Positions 23,262 through 31,902 of a stretch of DNA of 33,743 nucleotides are shown one piece after another. The translations under genes and the position numbers were made by a program. Each line of letters begins with the position of its first letter. The stretch's first letter is position 1. Under the pieces are notes generated by a model that was not told the origin of the DNA, made no database searches, and saw only the letters and a program-made list of their open reading frames with translations. This DNA comes from Dehalococcoidia bacterium (GTDB lineage Bacteria > Chloroflexota > Dehalococcoidia > SZUA-161). The stretch lies in contig DUEY01000020.1 in assembly GCA_011174795.1 (NCBI GenBank), positions 1 to 33,743 on the forward strand. The letters run 5' to 3'.

Positions 23262-25979
23262 TTATGACTTCACGCTTGCCCTGGCAGGGAACCACTTGCC
23301 CAGACTGAAAAGCCTGGGGGCAATCACTTTTCGCACCTCTTCAATGAAGAAAAGAGAGCCAGCGACGCCGATGACTATGCCCCACTGGGAAATGTCCAAA
23401 GGCTCAGTGTGGAACGCCGCCTGCATGAAGGGGGCGTAGACTACAGCCACCTGGAGTAAAGCTGCCAGACCTATGGATGCTATCAGGTAGCGGTTGCGGA
23501 AGAGGCCCAGCTTGAGAGCGGTATGCTCGTCGGAGCGGGCATTGAAGGCTCGAAACCATTCGAAGGCTACTAGAGTGCAGAAGGCCATGGTGCGTGCCTC
23601 ATCAAGGCTTACCCTGTCATAATACCAGTTGAATATAGCGAATACCCCCACGCTCATCATCAGCGCCAAAAAAGCCACCCGGAGGAGGAGGCCGGGGTAG
23701 ATGAGCCCCACTTCGGGGTGACGGGGCGGCTGCTTCAACTCGTCACCAATCTTGGGCTCCAGCCCGAGGGGTAATCCCACCGCTGCGTCCGTGACCAGGT
23801 TGACCCATATTATCTGCACTGCCAGCAGCGGCGCTTGCCCCACGAAGATAAGGGAAAGCAGGAAGGCGAGCAGTTCGCCAACGTTGGTGCTGAGCAGGAA
23901 GAAGATGACGTTACGCAGTTTGTTGAATATGACCCTGCCCTCATCCACAGCAGCCACAATCGAGGCGAAGTTATCATCGGCCAGCACCATATCAGACGCC
24001 TCCTTGGCCACATCAGTACCCTTGATGCCCATGGCGATGCCAATATAGGCTGTCTTCAGCGCAGGCGCATCGTTTACCCCATCACCAGTCATGGCAACGA
24101 CATGCCCGCGTTTTTTCAACGCGTTGACAATCCTCAGCTTATGCAGAGGCTCCACCCTGGCGAATATGGAGATATCCTCCACCTGACTGGCCAGCTCCTC
24201 ATCCCCCATCTCTACCAGCTCAGCGCTGGTCACCGACCTCCCCGGTGGCATCCCGAGCTGCCGGGCTACAGACTCTGCAGTCACCCTGTTGTCGCCTGTA
24301 ATCATGACCACCTTTATGCCGGCTCCCTTACACAGAGAAACAGCCTCTATAGCTTCTGGCCGGGGTGGGTCGTCCATTCCCGCCAGCCCTACGAAAACGA
24401 GATTCCCCCTCAGGTCAACCTCCTCCAGCTCCCCGGTCTCCGGGGGCAACTCGACATAGGCGAGGGCGATAACCCGCATAGCCTCCGCAGCCAGCGCCAG
24501 GTTCTCCTCCTCAATACTCCGGGAGTCACCCGCCAGCAGAGGCACAACCTGACCGTCCTTCAGAACATATCCACTCATAGAGAGAATCCTCTCGGGGGCA
24601 CCCTTCACATACGCAACCCGCCCGCCGTCATATGGATGCAGTGTAGCCATGTACTGTTTCTCGCTCTGGAAGGGGAGTTCGTCAAGGCGAGGGAAGGTCT
24701 CTCCCAGACTCTCCCTGTCCACGCCTGCCTTGGCAGCGGCTACCAGAAGCGCCCCCTCGGTGGGGTCACCAAGGATGCTGCAGCATTCCTCCCCGGTGGA
24801 AAGCAGCGCGTCATTACAGAGAGCGCCTATCCTCAGCAGTATCATCAATGACGGGTCTATAACGGGTCGTAGCAACTGTCCATCGTGGCGGAACTCACCC
24901 GCTGGCTCGTAGCCTTCACCGGTGACTTCTATGGTCCTGCCGCCAGTGACTAGCTTACGCACCGTCATCTCATTGAGGGTCAGGGTTCCAGTCTTATCCG
25001 CGCAGATCACGGTGGCTGCCCCCAGCGTCTCCACAGCCACCAGCCTGCGTATTATGGCATTGCGCCGGGCCATTGTCCGCATTCCCAAGGCGAGGACGAC
25101 CGTAACCACCGCCGGCAGGCCTTCAGGGATAGCAGAGACTGCGGCAGCCACAGCTACGAGAAATATATCCAGCCATTCCAGTCCCTTGACCACCCCCACT
25201 ATAACCAGCAGGGTACAAATTGCCAGAAACAAACCGACCAGATACTTGCTCAGCTTGCTGATGCTCTTCTGAAGCGGGGTCTTCTCCGGCTCCACCTCCT
25301 TAATCGCCTGGGCGATTTTACCCATCTCGGTAGACGTTCCCGTGGCCACGACAACAGCAGTGGCCCTGCCATAGCTCACGATGGTTCCCATATGCAGCAT
25401 GTTCTTCCGCTCGGCTAGGGTAACGTCCTCGCGGATGGCCTTGGTGTGCTTCTCAGCGGCTACCGACTCGCCGGTGAGAGCTGCCTCATTGACCTTCAGG
25501 TTGCTGGCTTCAATAATTCGGGCATCGGCAGGTACCCTGTCCCCAGCCTCCAGAATCGCGATATCTCCGGGGACGGTCTCCCTTGAAGGGATGAAGCGTA
25601 CTGTACCTTCCCGCCTCACCTTTGCCCGGGGCGCCGCCATCTGCAGCAGTGCCTCCATAGCTTCCTCAGCCCTCGCCTCCTGGATATAGCCGATGATGGC
25701 ATTGAGCAGGAGCACCCCCGCTATGACACCAGCATCCAGGTAGTGCTCAACTACCAAGGAGATAACGACCGCCACGAGGAGCACGTAGATGAGTGGGCTG
25801 AGAAACTGTCTTGTAAAGGCGACGATGGGTGGGGGCTTCTTTCTTCCCGGTAACTCGTTAGGACCGTATCGCAGCAATCGGTCCTGCACCGCCTCCTCGG
25901 TGAGACCGGAGCGACCCGAACTCAGCGCCTGAAGAGCTTCATCGACAGCGAGTTGAAACCAGTGCCTATCTACTATCAA
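23262..25979 (-). CDS. P-type Ca2+-transporting ATPase (SERCA/PMR1-like, P2A)
   Basis: The 905-residue protein has all P-type ATPase landmarks: TGES (169-172) in the actuator domain, PEGLP (285-289) in M4, the phosphorylated Asp328 in DKTGTLT, KGAPE near 459-463 in the nucleotide domain, and GDGVND (632-637) in the hinge. Calcium-site residues of SERCA are present in M5 (NVGE) and M6 (NLVTD), with M4 Glu286. It should pump Ca2+ (possibly Mn2+) out of the cytoplasm. Translation appears to start at a TTG (25979): an ATG nearby is out of frame, and homologous N-termini begin around WFQLAVDEAL. It is flanked by a gene on the opposite strand and stands alone. Confidence 0.93.
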   Translation of the reverse strand: MIVDRHWFQLAVDEALQALSSGRSGLTEEAVQDRLLRYGPNELPGRKKPPPIVAFTRQFLSPLIYVLLVAVVISLVVEHYLDAGVIAGVLLLNAIIGYIQEARAEEAMEALLQMAAPRAKVRREGTVRFIPSRETVPGDIAILEAGDRVPADARIIEASNLKVNEAALTGESVAAEKHTKAIREDVTLAERKNMLHMGTIVSYGRATAVVVATGTSTEMGKIAQAIKEVEPEKTPLQKSISKLSKYLVGLFLAICTLLVIVGVVKGLEWLDIFLVAVAAAVSAIPEGLPAVVTVVLALGMRTMARRNAIIRRLVAVETLGAATVICADKTGTLTLNEMTVRKLVTGGRTIEVTGEGYEPAGEFRHDGQLLRPVIDPSLMILLRIGALCNDALLSTGEECCSILGDPTEGALLVAAAKAGVDRESLGETFPRLDELPFQSEKQYMATLHPYDGGRVAYVKGAPERILSMSGYVLKDGQVVPLLAGDSRSIEEENLALAAEAMRVIALAYVELPPETGELEEVDLRGNLVFVGLAGMDDPPRPEAIEAVSLCKGAGIKVVMITGDNRVTAESVARQLGMPPGRSVTSAELVEMGDEELASQVEDISIFARVEPLHKLRIVNALKKRGHVVAMTGDGVNDAPALKTAYIGIAMGIKGTDVAKEASDMVLADDNFASIVAAVDEGRVIFNKLRNVIFFLLSTNVGELLAFLLSLIFVGQAPLLAVQIIWVNLVTDAAVGLPLGLEPKIGDELKQPPRHPEVGLIYPGLLLRVAFLALMMSVGVFAIFNWYYDRVSLDEARTMAFCTLVAFEWFRAFNARSDEHTALKLGLFRNRYLIASIGLAALLQVAVVYAPFMQAAFHTEPLDISQWGIVIGVAGSLFFIEEVRKVIAPRLFSLGKWFPARASVKS

Positions 25980-26081
25980 TTCTCATCGCCTCACGCTCGT
26001 TTAATGAAGAAATTACCGGGTACATTCCCGCAAATTGTAGCACAGGTAAGCAGCGTGTTACAAAATAACGTGCTAAAACTG

Positions 26082-26111
26082 TTGACATTTCGGTACTGAA
26101 TGTACTATGCT
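26082..26111 (+). promoter_or_regulatory. Sigma-70-type promoter for the zinc-ribbon miniprotein
   Basis: TTGACA (26082-26087) and TATGCT (26106-26111) have an 18-bp spacer and lie 27 bp upstream of the miniprotein ATG, leaving room for a short leader with AAAAAAGGAGGTGA. Confidence 0.65.
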
Positions 26112-26138
26112 CCATACATCAAAAAAGGAGGTGAGCCG

Positions 26139-26279
26139 ATGCAAGCCTACTGTGTGAAGTGCCGCGCCAAGAAGGAGATGAAGGACCCCAGGCCAATAAC
26201 CATGAAGAATAAGAAGCCGGCGACCCAGGGTGTGTGCCCGACATGCGGCACTAAGATGTTCAGAATCGGTAAGAAGTAG
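26139..26279 (+). CDS. DUF5679-like zinc-ribbon miniprotein
   Basis: The 46-residue protein MQAYCVKCRAKKEMKDPRPI continues through MKNKKPATQG to a second Cys pair, GVCPTCGTKMFRI. The pairs C5-x2-C8 and C33-x2-C36 form a zinc ribbon, and the rest is basic (about a quarter Lys/Arg). It resembles the DUF5679 family common in Chloroflexota; role unknown, perhaps nucleic-acid binding. The near-perfect AAAAAAGGAGGTGA, the sigma-70 promoter and a downstream stem-loop indicate strong solo expression. Confidence 0.88.
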   Translation: MQAYCVKCRAKKEMKDPRPITMKNKKPATQGVCPTCGTKMFRIGKK

Positions 26280-26314
26280 AGCCACGTATCATCGTATCAA
26301 GATTATCATTTAGT

Positions 26315-26359
26315 AGCGAAGAGGCCGGGCTGTCCAGAAATACACCCGGCCTCTTCGCT
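26315..26359 (+). terminator. Long GC-rich stem-loop after miniprotein
   Basis: A 15-bp perfect stem (26315-26329 with 26345-26359, core CGAAGAGGCCGGG) has a 15-nt loop, 36 bp after the stop. No T-run follows on either strand, so termination would be weak or factor-assisted; it may instead protect the transcript end. Confidence 0.55.
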
Positions 26360-26419
26360 GATAGAGTCATGCCATTTCCCCCGCATGTCTCCAAGTGATT
26401 GAACCACGAGGCGGTATCT

Positions 26420-27280
26420 ATGATTATAGATGGACACGCCCATCTCGACCTTGATGAGATCACGGCTGAGGATTATATCCGGCTTATGGATGCATCAGGT
26501 ATCAGCAAGGTTGTTCTGCTGGCCAGCTTAAATAGCTATATCCCGCCGACACCGGACTGGCAGATTGCTATATTGAGATTCCTGCTTACCTCACCCCTTC
26601 ACCCCTTCGGGAAGAGAATCTACGAGTCCATCATCAAGAAAGGGGCTATCACCAGCGGCGGTAAAAATATACAGATTATCCAAGACCCGGACAACGACAG
26701 CGTCAGCCACGTTATATCCAAGTACCCAGACCGCTTCATCGGCTTCGTGATCGTTAACCCAAAACTTGAAGACGCCATGGAGACCTTCGAGAAGGGTATA
26801 GAGGAGCAGGGGATGGTCGGCGTTAAGTGCCACGCCTGGTGGCACCGATTTGATCCTTCCTCGGACCTTATCCCCATCGCCCGGCGGTGCGAGGAGAAAG
26901 GACTGCCTATTCTAATGCACCTCGGGGGAGGTCCACAGACCGGCAACTTCCAGGGGCTGCTAGAGAAATGCCCTAGGCTGAAGCTAATCCTGGCCCACGC
27001 CGCGATCCCCTTCTTCGGCAAGGTCTGGGGCAGGGTCAAGGAGGAGAAAAACTGCTTCGTGGATATCTCCGGCTCTTACCTGAATGCCTCCATAGCGCGA
27101 AAGGCGGTTAAGGCTCTGGGGCCGGATAAGGTCATCTTCGGCTCCGATGGGCCGGTAAGCCTGAGGTGCAAGGAGGGCCACAGCTACGAGCCTATTCTGC
27201 AGTGGACCCGCGACCTACCCATATCAGAAAGTGACAGGGAGAAGATATTCTCCGGAAACCTGTTGAAGCTGCTCCCGTAG
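26420..27280 (+). CDS. Amidohydrolase family 2 protein (canonical metal site)
   Basis: The start is set at ATG 26420, with GAGGCGG 8 nt upstream, giving 286 residues; a TTG seven codons earlier is open but less likely. Metal ligands are in place: D4-G-H6-A-H8 on strand 1, a His in ILMHLGGG, a His in LILAHA, and the catalytic Asp in FGSDGP. This family hydrolyses or decarboxylates carboxylated rings and esters; the substrate is unknown. It is followed 34 bp later by the KARI-like gene and then the MBL-fold gene, all on the plus strand, suggesting a three-step catabolic set. Confidence 0.87.
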   Translation: MIIDGHAHLDLDEITAEDYIRLMDASGISKVVLLASLNSYIPPTPDWQIAILRFLLTSPLHPFGKRIYESIIKKGAITSGGKNIQIIQDPDNDSVSHVISKYPDRFIGFVIVNPKLEDAMETFEKGIEEQGMVGVKCHAWWHRFDPSSDLIPIARRCEEKGLPILMHLGGGPQTGNFQGLLEKCPRLKLILAHAAIPFFGKVWGRVKEEKNCFVDISGSYLNASIARKAVKALGPDKVIFGSDGPVSLRCKEGHSYEPILQWTRDLPISESDREKIFSGNLLKLLP

Positions 27281-27314
27281 CATAGAAGAATATTGAGTGA
27301 GGAGGTTTGAGATA

Positions 27315-28298
27315 ATGGCAAAGATGTACTACGACAAGGACGCTTCGCTGGACATTCTCAAGGGCAAGACCATCGGCGTCATCGGCTACGGCAATCAGGG
27401 CTGCGCTCAAGCCCTCAACCTGAGGGACAGCGGGCTGGATGTTATCATCGGGGTACGCGCTGATGAGACGCGACAGCAGGCTATAGACGATGGGTTCGAG
27501 GCGGTTCCCATCAATAAGGCAGCGGCCAGAGCGCAGGTCATCCTTATGCTCATACCCGACGAAATCATGCCCGATGTTTTTAAGAGCGAGGTTCTGCCCG
27601 GGCTCTCCCCGGGTGATGCCATCTGCTTCGCCTCCGGCTACAACGTGGCGTTCAAGTTCATCGAGCCGCCGCAGGGTATGGACGTCGTCATGGTAGCGCC
27701 GCGAATGATAGGCGCCGGCGTGCGCCAGCGGTATCAAGAAGGCCAAGGCTTCCCCAGCTTCATCGGCGTCGAGCAGGATGCCACCGGCAATGCACTCAAT
27801 ACCACCCTTGCTATCGCCAGAGGTATCGGCTCTACCAAAAGCGGCGTTATGGAGCTCACCTTCGCCCAGGAGGCAGAACTCGACCTCTTCACGGAACAGG
27901 GCTTCGGCCCTGCCTTCGGCCAGGTTCTGCTGGCATCGATACAGACGATGATCGATGCCGGCTACCCCGTAGAGGCGGTGATGATTGAATTGATACTGTC
28001 CGGAGAGTTCGCCTACTCCATGGAGAAGATAGTGGAGTTGGGATTCTTCCCGCAGATGGACCTTCACTCACATACCTCCCAGTACGGCTCCATGACCCGC
28101 TCCGTGCGCTACATGATTCCCCAGATAGCCGAGACCATGAAGGAAGTGCTGGAGGATATCCGTTCAGGCGCCTTCGCCAGAGAATGGGACGCCGAGCAGA
28201 AAGCCGGGCTTCCCGTGTTCAACCAGATCAAGGAGGCGAGATCCCTCCACCCCATCGCGGAGTGGGAGAAGGCGACAAGAGAGGCGTTCCACATCTAG
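27315..28298 (+). CDS. Ketol-acid reductoisomerase-like protein with altered catalytic residues
   Basis: The start is ATG 27315, with GGAGG at 27301-27305 (an upstream GTG is ignored), giving 327 residues against about 338 for class I KARI. The whole KARI fold is readable: MYYDKDASL, the NADPH loop GYGNQG (24-29), QDATGNA and the knotted C-terminal domain with SHTSQYG. D190 and E194 (DLFTEQ) keep the magnesium ligands. However, the His of the canonical AHGF is S107, and the Lys of APKxPGH is R130 in APRMIGAG; a two-residue insertion follows the E226 region. It is not beside ilvB, ilvN or ilvD. It may be a divergent reductase of 2-oxo or beta-hydroxy acids rather than a true IlvC. Gene symbol withheld for that reason. 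Confidence 0.82.
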   Translation: MAKMYYDKDASLDILKGKTIGVIGYGNQGCAQALNLRDSGLDVIIGVRADETRQQAIDDGFEAVPINKAAARAQVILMLIPDEIMPDVFKSEVLPGLSPGDAICFASGYNVAFKFIEPPQGMDVVMVAPRMIGAGVRQRYQEGQGFPSFIGVEQDATGNALNTTLAIARGIGSTKSGVMELTFAQEAELDLFTEQGFGPAFGQVLLASIQTMIDAGYPVEAVMIELILSGEFAYSMEKIVELGFFPQMDLHSHTSQYGSMTRSVRYMIPQIAETMKEVLEDIRSGAFAREWDAEQKAGLPVFNQIKEARSLHPIAEWEKATREAFHI

Positions 28299-28353
28299 AA
28301 GGCTCAGTGCTTGCAATACCCCGGAAACACCATCAAGCAATGGAGGATTCTGC

Positions 28354-29244
28354 CTGTCACAGGTCAAGGAAGTAGCCGACAACGTATTCTGGGTCGAGCT
28401 ACCGGTTCGAGGAGTGGTTACCGTCTTCTCCGCCTACCTCATCCGTGAACCTGATGGAGTCTTGATAGAGCCAGGACCGGCCTCCGCTGTTCCCGCCATA
28501 CGTGAGGCGATGGCTCAACTGGGGATGGATGACCTAGCGTATATCATCCCCACCCACATCCACGTCGACCATGCCGGAGGCTCGGGAGATCTGGCCCGTC
28601 TTTTCCCCCGTGCCAAAGTTATAGCCCACCCCCGGGGGGCGAAGCATATGATAGACCCCTCCAGCCTCATCGAAAGCACCAAAATGGTCTGGGGTCCCGG
28701 CTACGAAGACAACCTCGGCCCCATCCTCCCCATCCCCGAATCGCAGGTAAAAGTGCCCGACGACGGCGAAATAATAACGGTCGATAGCAGGGAGCTCCAG
28801 ATTATCTACGCGCCTGGCCATGCGCCCCACCACATGGTTATCTTCGACCGCAGCATACGCGGTTTATTCTGCGGAGAGGCTATCGGTCTGCCGGGACGAG
28901 GCGTAGAGCCGGTACTGATACCCACCGTCGCCCCACCGAGCTTCGACCAGGAACTCTATCTTGAGACAATGGAGAAGCTTAAGCAACTGGATGCTCGATC
29001 ACTCTTTTTCTCACACGGCGAGGTGGTACATGAGCCAGACAGGCTCATTTCTCAAGCTATCGAGAATACCACCGCCTTCGGCGACATCATGCTCCAGGCG
29101 ATGAAAGAAGGTGCGACGCCAGACGAGATGAGCCGCAGGATTGCAGACTATGCCTCCGGCTTAGGTATAGAGCTGGATGAAATCGAACTGACGATGATTG
29201 TGGGAGGATACGCCGTCTACTACAGCAGCAAAGGCTTGGCATAG
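28354..29244 (+). CDS. MBL-fold metallo-hydrolase, probable CTG start
   Basis: The protein has the beta-lactamase-fold signature H68-x-H70-x-D72-H73 (THIHVDHAGG), a later APGHAPHH (H156) and FSHGE near the C-terminus; the bridging Asp position appears as GEA (Glu). Annotation from the first GTG (28414) would delete the first strands. The frame upstream reads LSQVKEVADNVFWVELP, a typical MBL N-terminus, and the only start that fits is CTG at 28354, 7 nt after GGAGG. From there it is 296 residues. It follows the KARI-like gene by 55 bp. It probably hydrolyses a thioester, lactone or other ester. The CTG start is an inference; family assignment is secure. Confidence 0.82.
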   Translation: MSQVKEVADNVFWVELPVRGVVTVFSAYLIREPDGVLIEPGPASAVPAIREAMAQLGMDDLAYIIPTHIHVDHAGGSGDLARLFPRAKVIAHPRGAKHMIDPSSLIESTKMVWGPGYEDNLGPILPIPESQVKVPDDGEIITVDSRELQIIYAPGHAPHHMVIFDRSIRGLFCGEAIGLPGRGVEPVLIPTVAPPSFDQELYLETMEKLKQLDARSLFFSHGEVVHEPDRLISQAIENTTAFGDIMLQAMKEGATPDEMSRRIADYASGLGIELDEIELTMIVGGYAVYYSSKGLA

Positions 29245-29261
29245 GGCGCTTCTCCCACGTT

Positions 29262-29287
29262 ATTGCGAGCCAAGCGTAGCAATCTCC
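29262..29287. repeat. Short copy of the ATTGCGAG/CAATCTC repeat
   Basis: ATTGCGAG and CAATCTC bracket a short core, matching the left part of the element at 1609-1722. It lies in the 58-bp gap between the converging MBL-fold and TauE-like genes. Confidence 0.5.
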
Positions 29288-29302
29288 TCACAGTAAGCGG
29301 GT

Positions 29303-30058
29303 CTAGGAAAGCACCCCCAGCCCTGAGAGGATACCCAGAATGCCCGTCACGATGACAACAGCTATGGACAGGCGTCGAAAGAACTGAGGATGTATCCTGA
29401 AAAATGCCATCATCCCCAGAGCGAGGCCAATGAGCATCGCCGGTAAAAAGGATGCCGCGGTCACAACCGTCTTCGCATCCACCACGCCCGATACCGCTAG
29501 GGCAATAAGCGCAAACAAGCAGGCGAAGAAAAAGTACACCGCGAGGCTGGAGTGCACCATCTCCTTGCTCCAGTTCTGGTTGTGCATGAAGAGCACCGCC
29601 GGTGGCCCGCCCAGGCTGGTTGCGCTTAGTAGAATCCCGCTCAAGAATCCGGAAATGCCAGAAGCAAGGCGCTCTCTCCTGAACGCTGGCGTCAGGCCCA
29701 GCATGATCAATATTGCAAAGAATACTGTAAGTCCGCCGATAAGCACCTTCAGGTCCGAAGAGGCAATCACTTTTATTATCCAGGTGCCCAGTGGAATACC
29801 CACCAGGCAGCAAACCGCCATGATAATAACAATCCTAACATTAATACTGCGGAAGGCATAAATCAGCAGCACGGCGTGGGAAACCATACCGAGGAGAATA
29901 TTGATAACCACCACGGGCTTGGGGCTCACAATCAGGATCAGTATCGGCGCCAGGACGAGCGCGTTGCCAAATCCCACCACCCCTCGAATGAAAAAGGCGA
30001 AGACGACCGCAAAGAATACCCCCACCCAGGAAAGACTAAAAATATCTATACTTTCCAT
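29303..30058 (-). CDS. TauE/SafE family membrane exporter
   Basis: The 251-residue protein (ATG 30058; a TTG five codons upstream is possible) has about eight hydrophobic helices. It carries the two family signatures: FIRGVVGFGNALVLAP in the first half and LLSATSLGGPPAVLF, an inverted-topology repeat, in the second. TauE/SafE proteins export sulfite, sulfoacetate or similar organic anions. It is encoded alone, divergent from the CoA-transferase-family gene, so it could export an acid produced nearby. No strong ribosome-binding site was found. In the divergent gap, 30059-30264, no promoter or small ORF was recognised. Confidence 0.85.
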   Translation of the reverse strand: MESIDIFSLSWVGVFFAVVFAFFIRGVVGFGNALVLAPILILIVSPKPVVVINILLGMVSHAVLLIYAFRSINVRIVIIMAVCCLVGIPLGTWIIKVIASSDLKVLIGGLTVFFAILIMLGLTPAFRRERLASGISGFLSGILLSATSLGGPPAVLFMHNQNWSKEMVHSSLAVYFFFACLFALIALAVSGVVDAKTVVTAASFLPAMLIGLALGMMAFFRIHPQFFRRLSIAVVIVTGILGILSGLGVLS

Positions 30059-30264
30059 GAAGTCCAGCAGCAAGTACGAAAGCGGTACAGGCGAATTATA
30101 TCACCTTTCCAAGAGCCTGTGTCATTCCTTGACAACACGCCTGAAATGCTATAAAACGTACAACACCAGCAATGAAACAGCGCTAACGCAGTGACAATCC
30201 ATCCGTCCACTCACCTATTTTACTATTAGCGTGAAACCAAAGAGAATATACGAAGGGGTAAGCT

Positions 30265-31794
30265 ATGAGGTTCCCACATATTACAGAAGACAAGGAGTAC
30301 CGGGGGGACTGGCAGGACGACTACAAGAGGAAGCTGGTATCGGCTGAGGATGCAGCAAAGGTCGTCAAGTCAGGCGACCGGGTTGCTTTACCCTTCGCGC
30401 ATCCTACGCAGGTACCCCTGGCACTGGGCAAGCGCAAGGACGAACTGAAAAACGTGTACCTCGAGATCAACGCCCCCTCGGTTGACCCCGGCTGGCTCCA
30501 GCCCGGCTGGGAGGAACATTTCTTCGTCGGCGCCATTAACTTCCTGGGGCCGATGGGTCGCCCATCGCACGATGCCAAAGTAACTTCCTTCATACCATGT
30601 CTTATGTCGCTGCGGCCCAAGCTTATCGACGAAGGGCGCAGGAACTGGAAGAGCGACATCGACGTTTTTATGACAAACGTCGCCCCGCCGGATAAGAACG
30701 GGTTCTGTAGCTTTGGGCCCCATCTGTGGAATAAAAAAAGCTATGCCCAGAGAGCCAAGACCGTCATCGCCGAGGTCGATGAGAACATGGTCTATCCTTA
30801 CCGCGGCAATAACCTCATCCATGTATCGGAGATAGATTACTTTGTCGAGGCGCCGACCCCCCGGGTGACCGACGAGCAGCTAAGAGAGCTCATCCTGACC
30901 ACCGTCAAGGATGAAAGCAAGCACCAGGTCTGGATAGACGTTCTCACCAAGGCAAACAAGCATGAGCCGGAATATATGGCGAGGGGATATAATCTCATGG
31001 GCCCGCTTATGGATATACTGAGCCCCGATTTCTTCACCGGGGTTATGGGGCTCGAAGACCCTTATCCCGAGGCCGAGGTCATGGCTGGATATGTGAGGGA
31101 GCTTATCAGAGATGGCGATACTATTGAGATCGGCGCCGGCAGGCCGACCACATGGCTGCCGCGGGTTGGGCTCTTCGATGGTTTCCAAGACCTCGGTGTT
31201 CACTCCGAGATGACCGCCTGGGGTCAGCATGAATTGATTGAGCAGGGGATATTCAACGGGAAGAGAAAGACCCTCCACCGGGGCAAGGCAATCTATTCCG
31301 CGCTGGACGGCGCCGGCTGGGACGGATACCTCTGGATGAGCGATAACCCCCTCGTAGAAATGTACGACTGTGAATACGTGCACAACCCCACGGTTATCGC
31401 CCAGAATGATAACATGGTCGCTATCAATAGCGTCCTCCAGGTCGATTTCACCGGCCAGATAACCTGCGAGACCCAGTTCGGCCCCCGCATGATTAACGGA
31501 CCCGGGGGACAGCTCGACTTCCACTTGGGCGCTTTTATGTCACGGGGTGGACGCGCCATCAGCATGCTGCGCTCCCTTGCCTTCGGCGGCAGTTCTACCA
31601 TCGTTCCCCAGCTGCCCGAGGGTTCCCTGGCTACTATACCCCGCCAGTTCGCTGACTACGTGGTCACGGAGTACGGCATAGCCAGCTTGGCAGGAAAGAG
31701 CCACCGCGAGAGGGCTAACGATCTCATCGCCATTGCCCATCCCGACTTCCGGGCTGAGCTTAAGAAGGAAGCCCAAAAGCTGTTCTACCCCTAG
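30265..31794 (+). CDS. Acetyl-CoA hydrolase/transferase family protein
   Basis: The 509-residue protein belongs to the acetyl-CoA hydrolase/4-hydroxybutyrate CoA-transferase family, unrelated in sequence to the transferase at 104-1576. The catalytic Glu is E315 in GVHSEM, before the GKAIYSAL strand. The C-terminal domain has QFGPRMINGPGGQ, the AISMLRS strand and VTEYGIASLAGKSHRERA. It is longer than typical 4HB CoA-transferases (about 430-440) because of an insertion near 205-270. It likely activates an acid with CoA from acetyl-CoA or another donor, or releases CoA. AGGGG precedes the ATG. It lies 108 bp before the dehydratase subunit genes, so the transferase may load their substrate, as in hydroxyglutarate and lactate pathways. 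Confidence 0.88.
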   Translation: MRFPHITEDKEYRGDWQDDYKRKLVSAEDAAKVVKSGDRVALPFAHPTQVPLALGKRKDELKNVYLEINAPSVDPGWLQPGWEEHFFVGAINFLGPMGRPSHDAKVTSFIPCLMSLRPKLIDEGRRNWKSDIDVFMTNVAPPDKNGFCSFGPHLWNKKSYAQRAKTVIAEVDENMVYPYRGNNLIHVSEIDYFVEAPTPRVTDEQLRELILTTVKDESKHQVWIDVLTKANKHEPEYMARGYNLMGPLMDILSPDFFTGVMGLEDPYPEAEVMAGYVRELIRDGDTIEIGAGRPTTWLPRVGLFDGFQDLGVHSEMTAWGQHELIEQGIFNGKRKTLHRGKAIYSALDGAGWDGYLWMSDNPLVEMYDCEYVHNPTVIAQNDNMVAINSVLQVDFTGQITCETQFGPRMINGPGGQLDFHLGAFMSRGGRAISMLRSLAFGGSSTIVPQLPEGSLATIPRQFADYVVTEYGIASLAGKSHRERANDLIAIAHPDFRAELKKEAQKLFYP

Positions 31795-31803
31795 CGGAAT
31801 TCA

Positions 31804-31821
31804 TTGCCACGGATGTGGCAA
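31804..31821 (+). promoter_or_regulatory. Short stem-loop after CoA-transferase
   Basis: TTGCCAC (31804-31810) and GTGGCAA (31815-31821) form a 7-bp stem with a 4-nt loop, 10 bp after the stop codon. It could be a weak pause or a processing site between this gene and the dehydratase genes; there is no T-tract. Confidence 0.4.
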
Positions 31822-31838
31822 CACCATCCGACCTAAGG

Positions 31839-31871
31839 TATAATTGTAGGGGCACGACAAGCCGTGCCCCT
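31839..31871. repeat. Interspersed hairpin with AGGGGCACG stem
   Basis: AGGGGCACG (31848-31856) pairs with CGTGCCCCT (31863-31871). The preceding TATAATTGTAGGGGCACG nearly matches 4255-4270. TATAAT may double as a -10 for the dehydratase genes, though no good -35 is visible. Confidence 0.5.
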
Positions 31872-31902
31872 CTATAGAAACCGCAGACCGCGAGGATGAT
31901 TT

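Noticed and set aside
23835-24851. Plus-strand 338-codon frame within the ATPase gene
   Set aside because: Antisense shadow of a P-type ATPase with all motifs intact.
26073-26285. Minus-strand 70-codon frame over the miniprotein
   Set aside because: The plus strand has a consensus promoter, a strong ribosome-binding site and a zinc-ribbon peptide at the same place.
27192-28067. Minus-strand 291-codon frame opposite the KARI-like gene
   Set aside because: No recognisable motif and no ribosome-binding site; shadow frame.
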